NCBI GenBank assembly: GCA_016195915.1
Contig: JACPYS010000027.1
Location: forward strand, 1-42,735
Reading direction: 5' to 3'
Origin: Betaproteobacteria bacterium
GTDB lineage: Bacteria > Pseudomonadota > Gammaproteobacteria > Burkholderiales > SG8-39
DNA: 42,735 nt
This document shows, piece by piece, positions 32,022 through 42,735 of the stretch. A program made the position numbers and the translations under genes. The notes beneath the pieces are model-generated. The model was not told where the DNA came from, made no database searches, and saw nothing but the letters and a program-made list of their open reading frames with translations. How positions within the stretch are numbered: the stretch's first letter is position 1; every line of letters starts with the position of its first letter.

Positions 32022-34697
32022 ATGGGCAAGCATTATCTGAGCACGCTTTTCGAACCCGCTTCGGTCGCCGTGTTCGGGGCGAGCGAGCGCGAGACCGCGA
32101 TCGGAAGCATCGTGTTCCGCAACATGAAGGCGTATTTCGGCGGGTCGCTCTACCCCGTCAATCCGAATCACGAACAGGTGCTCGGTGAACCGGCCTATCC
32201 CTCTCTGGATGAGATTCCCGGAACCGTCGATCTTGCCGTCATCGCCACGCCGGCGCAGAGCGTGCCCGACATCATCGACGCCTGCGGACGCAACGGCGTG
32301 AAGGCGGCAGTGGTCATCACCGCGGGTTTTTCCGAGACCGGCGCCGAAGGCAAGGCGCTCGAGAAGCAAATGCTGGAGGCCGCGCGCAATCACGGCGTGC
32401 GCATCGTCGGTCCGAACTGTCTGGGCATCGTGCGGCCCTCGATCGGTCTCAATGCGACGTTCGCAAAAGGGCGCCCGCCTGCCGGCCACCTTGCACTGGT
32501 GTCGCAGTCCGGGGCGATCTGCACCTCGATTCTCGACTGGGCGCACAGCAACGACGTGGGTTTTTCGACGGTGGTTTCGATGGGCATCGGCGCGGACCTC
32601 GATTTTGGCGAGATCCTCGACTACCTGGTATCCGATCCGCTGACGCACAGCATCCTGATGTACATCGAAGGCATTCACAATGCGCGCCGGTTCATGAGCG
32701 GTTTGAGGGCCGCGGCGCGCGTCAAGCCGGTGATTGCCGTCAAGGTCGGCAGACACGCTGCTGCGGCGCGCGCATCGGCCTCTCACACCGGGGCGCTGGT
32801 GGGTGCGGACGATACTTTCGACGCCGCGCTCAAGCGCGCGGGGGTGCTGCGCGTGATGTCGGTCGGAGAACTGTTTTCGGCGGCGCGCGCGCTCTCGAGC
32901 GCGCTGCGCCCCGCCGGCAAGCGTCTTGCGATCATCACCAATGGCGGCGGCCCGGGCATCATGGCGACCGACCGCGCGGTCGATCTCGGCATTCAGATGG
33001 CCGAGCTGAGCGCATCCACGGTAGAAGCGCTCGAGCGCGCGCTCCCGCCGACCTGGAGCCATGGCAATCCGGTAGACGTCATCGGCGATGCGCCGCCGGA
33101 GCGCTACCAGGTTGCGGTGCGAGCCTGCATCGCCGACCCGCAGATCGACGGATTGCTGGTGATTTTGACGCCACAGGCGATGACCGATCCGACTTCCTGT
33201 GCGCGCGCCGTGATCGAGGCAGCGCGTCACACGGGCAAGCCGGTGCTGACCAGCTGGATGGGCGAGCGGCAGGTGGCGGAGGCGCGAGGGCTTTTCGCCG
33301 AGGCGAAGATCCCCAGCTTCCGGACCCCGGAGGCGGCGATCGAGGGTTTCATGTTCATGGCATTGCACACGCAGAACCAGGAAATGCTGCTGCAGACGCC
33401 CGGACCGCTCTCATCGCAAAGCACGCCGGACATCGAGGGGGCGCGCATGCTGGTCGAAAGCGTGCTTTCGGAACGTCGCAAGGTGCTCTCGGAGATGGAG
33501 TCGAAGTCGCTGCTTTCGGCTTTCGGCATCCCGGTGGCGAAGACCATGGTGGCGCATTCCCCGAATGAAGCGCTGCTGATTGCGGAGCAGCTGGGCTTTC
33601 CGATTGCGATGAAGATCAATTCGCGCGACATCACGCACAAGTCCGATTCCGGCGGTGTGCGGCTCAACCTCGGCCACGCGCAGGCGGTGCGCGCGGCGTA
33701 CAACGAAATCATCGAGCAGGTGAAGAAATCGCGCCCCGATGCGAGAATCGAGGGCGTATCGATCGAGCCGATGATACGCAAGCCCAACGGCCGCGAGGTG
33801 ATGGTCGGCGTGATCAGCGATCCGGTGTTCGGCCCGGTGATCACTTTCGGCGGGGGCGGAATTGCCGTCGAGGTGTTCGGCGACCGCTCGGTGGCGATGC
33901 CCCCGCTCAACGGCCAGCTGGCGAAGAGCCTGATCGGCGGCGCGCGCATTTCCAAGCTGTTGAAGCAGTTCCGCCACATGCCGGCCGCCGATGTCGGGGC
34001 GCTGAAGCAGGTTCTCCTGCGAGTGTCGGAAATGGTGTGCGAGCTTCCGGCGATCAAGGAAATGGACATCAATCCGCTCATCGTCGACGAGAACGGCGCG
34101 CTTGCCGTGGACGCGCGCATCATCGTTGATTACGTGCCACCGACCAGCGACCGCTACTCGCACATGGCGATCTGTCCGTACCCCTCGCATCTGATCGCCA
34201 ACTGGCAGCTGCCCGACGGCACCAACATCACGATACGGCCGATACGCCCTGAAGACGCGGGGATCGAGGCGGAGTTCGTAAAAAACCTTTCGGAGGAGAG
34301 CCGCTTCCTGCGCTTCCAATCGACGTTCAGCGAGCTCGCGACACAGATGCTGGTGCGATTCACCCAGATCGATTACGACCGGGAAATGGCATTCGTCGCG
34401 ACCACCGAGCGCGACGCCGGCGAGACCGAACTCGGCGCCTGCCGCTACGCGATCCTGCCGGATGGCGAGACCTGCGAGTTCGCGATCGCGATCGCCGACG
34501 AGATGCAGGGCAAGGGCCTGGGCTCGAAGCTCATGGCCAGCCTGATGGACGCCGCCCGGCGCAAGGGGCTGAAAGCAATGGACGGCGACGTCCTGGCTTC
34601 CAACCAGAACATGCTCGCGCTCATGGCCACGCTCGGATTTTCGGCGACCACGAACCCGGATGACCGCAGCATCAAGCGCGTGACCCGGACGCTGTGA
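32022..34697 (+). CDS. Pat/PatZ-type protein lysine acetyltransferase (ADP-forming acyl-CoA synthetase-like + GNAT)
   Basis: An 891-residue fusion. Residues 1-470 resemble the alpha part of NDP-forming acyl-CoA synthetase (CoA-binding [33 protein letters not shown], and SHTGALVG with His255). Residues 490-720 are the ATP-grasp beta part ([48 protein letters not shown]). The last 150 residues are a GNAT domain with the acetyl-CoA loop QGKGLG (829-834). This is the layout of Pat, which acetylates and inactivates acetyl-CoA synthetase and other enzymes; the synthetase part is usually catalytically silent there but may sense metabolites. GGAG lies 8 bases before the ATG. The substrate here is inferred. 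Confidence 0.92.
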   Translation: MGKHYLSTLFEPASVAVFGASERETAIGSIVFRNMKAYFGGSLYPVNPNHEQVLGEPAYPSLDEIPGTVDLAVIATPAQSVPDIIDACGRNGVKAAVVITAGFSETGAEGKALEKQMLEAARNHGVRIVGPNCLGIVRPSIGLNATFAKGRPPAGHLALVSQSGAICTSILDWAHSNDVGFSTVVSMGIGADLDFGEILDYLVSDPLTHSILMYIEGIHNARRFMSGLRAAARVKPVIAVKVGRHAAAARASASHTGALVGADDTFDAALKRAGVLRVMSVGELFSAARALSSALRPAGKRLAIITNGGGPGIMATDRAVDLGIQMAELSASTVEALERALPPTWSHGNPVDVIGDAPPERYQVAVRACIADPQIDGLLVILTPQAMTDPTSCARAVIEAARHTGKPVLTSWMGERQVAEARGLFAEAKIPSFRTPEAAIEGFMFMALHTQNQEMLLQTPGPLSSQSTPDIEGARMLVESVLSERRKVLSEMESKSLLSAFGIPVAKTMVAHSPNEALLIAEQLGFPIAMKINSRDITHKSDSGGVRLNLGHAQAVRAAYNEIIEQVKKSRPDARIEGVSIEPMIRKPNGREVMVGVISDPVFGPVITFGGGGIAVEVFGDRSVAMPPLNGQLAKSLIGGARISKLLKQFRHMPAADVGALKQVLLRVSEMVCELPAIKEMDINPLIVDENGALAVDARIIVDYVPPTSDRYSHMAICPYPSHLIANWQLPDGTNITIRPIRPEDAGIEAEFVKNLSEESRFLRFQSTFSELATQMLVRFTQIDYDREMAFVATTERDAGETELGACRYAILPDGETCEFAIAIADEMQGKGLGSKLMASLMDAARRKGLKAMDGDVLASNQNMLALMATLGFSATTNPDDRSIKRVTRTL

Positions 34698-34707
34698 CGT
34701 CCTGAGG

Positions 34708-34737
34708 TTCGCGGGATCGGCGCGGCTTCGGTATAAT
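34708..34737 (+). promoter_or_regulatory. Sigma-70 promoter of carA leader
   Basis: A perfect TATAAT (34732-34737) with a weak -35 TTCGCG (34708-34713) at 18 bases. It lies just after the acetyltransferase gene; transcription would start near 34744, immediately before the terminator-like hairpin. Confidence 0.6.
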
Positions 34738-34751
34738 TCAGGCTTCAAGCA

Positions 34752-34783
34752 GGCGGGAGGGGCGCAAGTCCCGCCCGCTTTTT
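34752..34783 (+). terminator. Rho-independent terminator / attenuator before carA
   Basis: A 7-bp GC stem (GGCGGGA / TCCCGCC) with a 10-base loop, then CGC and TTTTT at 34779-34783. It would terminate readthrough from the acetyltransferase gene. Because the TATAAT promoter lies upstream of it, it would also stop carA transcription unless overcome, as in an attenuator. Confidence 0.75.
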
Positions 34784-34806
34784 CGCATCTAATCCTGGAG
34801 TCGCAC

Positions 34807-35963
34807 CTGTCTTCGTTCGTGCCCGCCGCGCTCGTACTCGCCGACGGGACGGTCTTTCGCGGCCGTTCGATCGGCGCTTCGGGCTCGTCGACGGGCGAAG
34901 TGGTATTCAACACCGCGATGACCGGCTATCAGGAGATCCTGACCGATCCGTCGTATTGCCGCCAGATCGTCACGCTCACCTGCCCGCACATCGGCAATAC
35001 GGGGACGAACGCCGAGGATGAGGAATCGCTGGCGCTCCACGCCGCGGGCCTGGTGGTGCGCGACGTCCCGGCGTTGATGTCGAACTGGCGGGCGCGAACG
35101 AGCCTGCCGGAATACCTCGTTTCAAACAAGCTGGTCGCAATTGCAGACATCGATACCCGCAGGCTGACCCGCATCCTCAGGGAAAAGGGCGCGCAGAACG
35201 GATGTGTCGCGGCCGGGGAAGTGGATATCGATCAAGCACTGAAGGAAGCGCGCGCGTTTCCGGGCCTCGCCGGAATGGACCTCGCGCGGGTCGTGAGCAC
35301 GCTGAAGACCTACACGTGGCACGAGGGTGCGTGGCGACCGGGGTCGAGGCACAAGCCCGTCGAAAACGGCCGACTCCATGTCGTCGCCTACGACTATGGA
35401 GTGAAACGCAATATTCTCCGGCTGTTGGTCGAGAGGGGTGCGCGCGTCACGGTGCTGCCCGCGCAGGCCCCGGCGAAGGACGCGCTGGCGCTCAAGCCCG
35501 ACGGCGTGTTCCTTTCCAACGGTCCGGGCGATCCCGAACCCTGCGACTACGCCATTCGCGCGATCCGCGAGATCCTGGACGGTTCCGACGTTCCGGTGTT
35601 CGGCATCTGCCTGGGACACCAGTTGATGGGACTCGCCTGTGGCGCGAGAACCCTCAAGATGAAGTTCGGCCACCACGGTGCGAATCATCCGGTGAAGGAC
35701 CTGGACACAGGCCGCGTGGCGATCACCAGCCAGAACCACGGTTTCGCGGTGGACCCGGCCACGCTGCCGTCGAACCTGCGGCCCACGCACGTATCGCTGT
35801 TCGACGGTTCGCTGCAGGGGATGGCGCGCACCGACCGCGCGGCATTCTGCTTCCAGGGACACCCCGAAGCGAGCCCGGGCCCGCACGACATCGGCTATCT
35901 GTTCGACCGGTTCGCGAAGATGATGGAGGCGCGCCGGCATGCTGCGCAGGAGGGCCGGCCCTG

Positions 35964-35964
<1 letters not shown>
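34807..35964 (+). CDS. carA: Carbamoyl-phosphate synthase small subunit (glutaminase)
   Basis: A 385-residue subunit that hydrolyses glutamine and channels ammonia to CarB for arginine and pyrimidine synthesis. The N-domain has [16 protein letters not shown] and [20 protein letters not shown]. The class I amidotransferase domain carries the Cys nucleophile in [13 protein letters not shown] and His/Glu in [13 protein letters not shown]. The start is debatable. GTG 34819 is the first conventional start, but GGAG (34797-34800) lies 18 bases from it and only 6 from CTG 34807, which also yields an N-terminus ([13 protein letters not shown]) like that of relatives. CTG is preferred here. The stop overlaps carB by one base (TGATG). 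Confidence 0.93.
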
Positions 35965-39224
<3,260 letters not shown>

Positions 39225-39227
39225 GTC

Positions 39228-39704
39228 ATGGCGAAGACACCGATCACCAAGCATGGCGCGCAACTGCTGCGCAGCGAACTGCAAAGACTGAAAACGGTCG
39301 ACCGGCCGGGTGTCGCCGCAGCGATCGGCGAGGCGCGCGCCCACGGCGATCTGTCGGAGAACGCCGAGTACGACGCGGCGCGCAACCGGCAGGGTTTCAT
39401 CGAAGGACGCATTGCGGAGATCGAATCGAAGCTCGCCAACGCGCAGATCATCGATCCCACGCTGCTCGAAGCCGACGGCCGCTGCGTGTTCGGCGCGACG
39501 GTGGAACTGGCCGATACCTCCAGCGGCGCGAAGGTGACCTACCAGATCGTGGGAGAAGACGAGGCGAGCATCAAGGAGAACAAGATTTCGATCAGCTCAC
39601 CGATCGCGCGCGCGCTGATCGGAAAGTATGCCGAAGACGAAGTCGAGGTGCACACGCCGGGCGGGGTGAAGAGCTACGAGATCCTCGACGTGCGCTACGA
39701 GTAG
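39228..39704 (+). CDS. greA: Transcription elongation factor GreA
   Basis: A 158-residue factor that rescues backtracked RNA polymerase by stimulating transcript cleavage. The N-terminal coiled coil includes [20 protein letters not shown]-like [20 protein letters not shown], with the acidic tip Asp/Glu needed for cleavage. The C-terminal FKBP-like domain ends [20 protein letters not shown] then [11 protein letters not shown]. The start is 3 bp after the carB stop, with GAGGGGTAGG as ribosome-binding site, so greA is the last gene of the carA-carB-greA operon, as in many betaproteobacteria. Confidence 0.98.
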   Translation: MAKTPITKHGAQLLRSELQRLKTVDRPGVAAAIGEARAHGDLSENAEYDAARNRQGFIEGRIAEIESKLANAQIIDPTLLEADGRCVFGATVELADTSSGAKVTYQIVGEDEASIKENKISISSPIARALIGKYAEDEVEVHTPGGVKSYEILDVRYE

Positions 39705-39728
39705 TGGCGGCGTCTGCTTTGCATTGGG

Positions 39729-39773
39729 ACACGTCGTCCCCGCGTGACACGTCGTCCCCGCGTAGGCGGGGAC
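39729..39773. repeat. REP-like palindromic element after greA
   Basis: ACACGTCGTCCCCGCGT occurs twice in tandem (39729-39745 and 39747-39763, period 18). The second copy continues into an 8-bp stem GTCCCCGC / GCGGGGAC (39754-39761 / 39766-39773) with a 4-base loop and then CCAG. This form is common as dispersed intergenic palindromes in beta- and gammaproteobacteria. It may also terminate greA transcription, though no T-tract follows. Confidence 0.7.
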
Positions 39774-39799
39774 CCAGAACTGTTTCACCATCGAACGCC

Positions 39800-39815
39800 A
39801 CGAAGTCGACTTCGT
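39800..39815. repeat. 16-bp perfect palindrome
   Basis: ACGAAGTCGACTTCGT reads the same on both strands. It lies between the REP-like element and the CRISPR array in a gap without genes. It could be a dimeric-protein operator, but nothing shows which. Confidence 0.4.
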
Positions 39816-39891
39816 CGGCCCTCCCGCCGCGATTCAAGCGCGCGAGCGTGCCGGCGTCGCCCCCATTTTGCAAGCACGCGCGCGAGCGCGC

Positions 39892-39932
39892 CGTGTTGCG
39901 GGGGGTGGGCTTGCCCCGCCCACCGCAACACG
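39892..39932. other. Hairpin abutting the left end of the CRISPR array
   Basis: A perfect 10-bp stem (CGTGTTGCGG / CCGCAACACG) continues, after a GGGG bulge, into 5 more pairs (TGGGC / GCCCA) around the loop TTGCCCC. The right arm ends at 39932, the base before repeat homology starts. If the array is transcribed leftward this hairpin would be the first structure after the last repeat. No T-tract follows on that strand. Confidence 0.65.
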
Positions 39933-42735
39933 ATGAGGCCGCGGCTTTTCACCGCGGATAACAGCGTGGCTCAACGAAAAGAAGCGGTGGAGACAGCTGC
40001 TTCAATGAGGCCGCGGCTTTTCACCGCGGATAACCGCGGTAGCGGCCGGGGCCATGTTCCAATTCACAGATGCTTCAATGAGGCCGCGGCTTTTCACCGC
40101 GGATAACGAAGATGATTGGGCGGCAGCGCGCCGCATTTGGGCCGCTTCAATGAGGCCGCGGCTTTTCACCGCGGATAACCGTGGCATCGAGGAAATCGTT
40201 GGTGCTGGAATCTAAGCTTCAATGAGGCCGCGGCTTTTCACCGCGGATAACGCGGCCATCTCCTCGTCGGTCGCCAGCATCTGGTCGCTTCAATGAGGCC
40301 GCGGCTTTTCACCGCGGATAACCACCCGAACCTGCCGGGCAAGGGCACGGCGAGCGAGCTTCAATGAGGCCGCGGCTTTTCACCGCGGATAACGCGGTGC
40401 CGGATGCGCGCAGGTTCGTCCAGATTGCGCTTCAATGAGGCCGCGGCTTTTCACCGCGGATAACGAATCTCGCTCGTACGATGGCAGAAGGCGCAAGCCC
40501 GCTTCAATGAGGCCGCGGCTTTTCACCGCGGATAACATCGCTCAAGTCCTGCATGAGCGCGTTACCTTTTGCGGCTTCAATGAGGCCGCGGCTTTTCACC
40601 GCGGATAACCTCGGAGAGTTGCCCCGGCGAAGTGCCAGACCTCAATTGCTTCAATGAGGCCGCTGCTTTTCACCGCGGATAACGTGCCCAGCCCGGAAAA
40701 TGCGCCGGAGATCCACTCGCTTCAATGCTCGGCCTCATCCGCTCGGGCCTTGTCCTGCTTCAATGAGGCCGCGGCTTTTCACCGCGGATAACGGCTGCAC
40801 CCAGACCGGGGCTTTTCTTTTGGCTATTCGCTTCAATGAGGCCGCGGCTTTTCACCGCGGATAACTCGGTCACTCCTCAAACGTCGCGGTGATCCACCTG
40901 GCTTCAATGAGGCCGCGGCTTTTCACCGCGGATAACGCCGGGGAGATCCTGCTCACATCGGTTGGACGAGAAGGCTTCAATGAGGCCGCGGCTTTTCACC
41001 GCGGATAACTGGTGCGCTGAGTGCGGATCACCAATACCTACGCAGCTTCAATGAGGCCGCGGCTTTTCACCGCGGATAACCTGCCGAGCAGGAACGCGAC
41101 GCTCTGCGAATTGTGGTCGCTTCAATGAGGCCGCGGCTTTTCACCGCGGATAACGAACTGCGCCCAGCCCGGCCCGTCCTGCGCCGCCCCGCTTCAATGA
41201 GGCCGCGGCTTTTCACCGCGGATAACGTGATCAGCAACACGTGAACCTCGCCGCCGCCCTGTTGGCTTCAATGAGGCCGCGGCTTTTCACCGCGGATAAC
41301 GTGACTACCATGTAATTATCCGGTACGGTCGAATAGCTTCAATGAGGCCGCGGCTTTTCACCGCGGATAACTCCGGCTGGAGCGGGCGGCGATGAATCTG
41401 CACCTGCTGCTTCAATGAGGCCGCGGCTTTTCACCGCGGATAACCGGCTCAGCGCGCACCGCCTCGCGATCACCGTCGAAGCTTCAATGAGGCCGCGGCT
41501 TTTCACCGCGGATAACCGCGCCGCGCGCATCATCGGCGAGGACGGCCGCGAGGCTTCAATGAGGCCGCGGCTTTTCACCGCGGATAACGGGGTCTACACG
41601 ACCCGCCTCAAGGCAATCACGCCGGCTTCAATGAGGCCGCGGCTTTTCACCGCGGATAACAGATCGGCCATCGCCAGCGTGTAGGCGTTCTTGTGCATGC
41701 TTCAATGAGGCCGCGGCTTTTCACCGCGGATAACCACGAGACACCAGCCCCGCAGGGTGCGGCTCGAGCCGCTTCAATGAGGCCGCGGCTTTTCACCGCG
41801 GATAACTAATCACCGATGGCTCTACGGCTTCGATCAAGTTTCGCTTCAATGAGGCCGCGGCTTTTCACCGCGGATAACTTGGATGAAAAACTTTTCGCGC
41901 GTGGCAGTATCGTTGCTTCAATGAGGCCGCGGCTTTTCACCGCGGATAACATGGATCGATCGCGACCACGATGCGCAGCATTTGCGGCTTCAATGAGGCC
42001 GCGGCTTTTCACCGCGGATAACCTCCGCTTCGATCAGCCGGTGCTGCGCGTCCAACCAGCTTCAATGAGGCCGCGGCTTTTCACCGCGGATAACCGCCCA
42101 TCTCGGGCAGCAGTTTCGCATCCCCCATCGCGCTTCAATGAGGCCGCGGCTTTTCACCGCGGATAACTACCGCAACTGGTGGGGGTCTTCTCCGGACGAA
42201 ATAGCTTCAATGAGGCCGCGGCTTTTCACCGCGGATAACCGTCGGCGGCGCGTAATGGCAATCTGGCTGCGATCGTGCTTCAATGAGGCCGCGGCTTTTC
42301 ACCGCGGATAACAAGCTGCCGTCATCGCCGTGGCGGTCGGAGAGGCCGCTTCAATGAGGCCGCGGCTTTTCACCGCGGATAACAATCATCGCGGCGGGCG
42401 GATCTTCGTCTTATCTCGGCTTCAATGAGGCCGCGGCTTTTCACCGCGGATAACGCCCGCTGGTCTTCGAACCCGCGGTCCGCGCCCACGAGCTTCAATG
42501 AGGCCGCGGCTTTTCACCGCGGATAACCGGCTGCCAGATCGCGGCATAGCGCCCGCTCAACCATGCTTCAATGAGGCCGCGGCTTTTCACCGCGGATAAC
42601 ATCATCGAAAGTTTATGTGGGCCAGAGATATTCTTGCTTCAATGAGGCCGCGGCTTTTCACCGCGGATAACCCGCGGTGCTGGAGAGCCGCGACCCGACG
42701 CCCGCGGCTTCAATGAGGCCGCGGCTTTTCACCGC
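39927..42735 (-). CRISPR. CRISPR array, 36-bp repeats, 39 spacers visible, cut by window edge
   Basis: Thirty-eight full-length 36-bp repeat units, one 9-base remnant (40719) and one cut by the edge (42707 on). As written, the repeat begins GCTTCAATGAGG and ends CACCGCGGATAAC, with CCGCGG twice around a 7-base loop forming a 6-bp hairpin. Spacers are 35-38 bp and all look different. All units seem identical except the first (39927-39962, six left bases changed), the eleventh (40648-40683, one stem base changed) and the remnant. On the complementary strand the repeat starts GTTATCC and ends ATTGAAGC, resembling the 8-base crRNA handles ATTGAAAC/G of type I and III systems. With the degenerate unit at the left, leader and cas genes are expected beyond the right edge. 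No cas gene is in the window, so the type is not assigned. Confidence 0.97.
40719..40756. repeat. CRISPR repeat remnant
   Basis: Where the twelfth repeat should begin, only GCTTCAATG is present, followed by 29 bases of unique text before the next full repeat. Repeat plus spacer spans 38 bases instead of about 72, so some 34 bases are missing. The unique part contains CGGCCTCAT, the reverse complement of repeat bases ATGAGGCCG. Confidence 0.8.

Noticed and set aside
35202-35963. Upstream extension of carB frame through carA
   Set aside because: The translated text is not CarB-like, overlaps carA entirely, and a proper ATG coupled to the carA stop exists at 35964.
39705-39926. tracrRNA anti-repeat or type II signature near the array
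   Set aside because: No sequence complementary to the repeat was found outside the array, and no cas9-like gene is in the window.
39927-42735. Reading frames encoding repeated MRPRLFTADN (plus strand) and LSAVKSRGLIEA (minus strand)
   Set aside because: They are translations of CRISPR repeats, kept open because repeat plus spacer is often 72 bases. No ribosome-binding sites and no protein character.

Overview
The window comes from a high-GC Gram-negative chromosome, most likely a betaproteobacterium. The housekeeping half is a familiar betaproteobacterial set: grpE-dnaK-dnaJ, hemH-hrcA, nadK-recN, fur/bamE-dapB, carA-carB-greA. No rRNA or ribosomal-protein gene is present, so the genus cannot be named.

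Region 1 (1-8.7 kb) is an accessory zone in decay. It has a GMC dehydrogenase tail with a cytochrome c, a Uma2-type nuclease, a D-2-hydroxyacid dehydrogenase and orphan ABC-type substrate-binding proteins (one a pseudogene; a further intact one follows at 8.7 kb). Between them lie at least five fragments that are all 3' ends of genes (membrane protein, DnaJ, TPR/ATPase protein, WD40-STAND protein, CoxE-like protein), plus a probable tRNA 3' end. A roughly 160-bp interspersed repeat occurs there three times, with a fourth partial copy. One AT-richer gene (luciferase-like domain) looks imported.

Region 2 (8.7-18.9 kb) holds the fourth substrate-binding gene and two divergent cassettes. Leftward are an alpha/beta hydrolase with a Cys nucleophile, an unrecognised companion and a cholesterol-oxidase-like GMC flavoenzyme. 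Rightward is a two-gene operon: a calcineurin-like metallophosphoesterase and a 1392-residue protein with a trypsin-like protease, an nSTAND NTPase, one membrane helix and 14 WD40 repeats. This operon is the best candidate for an undescribed conflict or defence system; the WD40 tail fossil at 7.1 kb shows that a relative once sat nearby.

Region 3 (18.9-39.7 kb) is conserved: heat-shock chaperones with a near-consensus sigma-32 promoter, a pentapeptide protein, a cytidylate-kinase-like/BON protein, a Ser/Thr kinase, haem, NAD(P), repair, iron-regulation, outer-membrane, lysine and carbamoyl-phosphate genes, a Pat-type acetyltransferase and greA. Two RNA-level features stand out: a hairpin between a strong Shine-Dalgarno sequence and the dnaJ start, and a promoter-terminator leader before carA.

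Region 4 (39.7 kb to the end) has REP-like palindromes and a large CRISPR array with 36-bp repeats and 35-38 bp spacers, cut by the window edge. Repeat ends and a degenerate left-hand repeat indicate transcription leftward, with leader and cas genes beyond the right edge. No cas gene is visible, so the type is unresolved.
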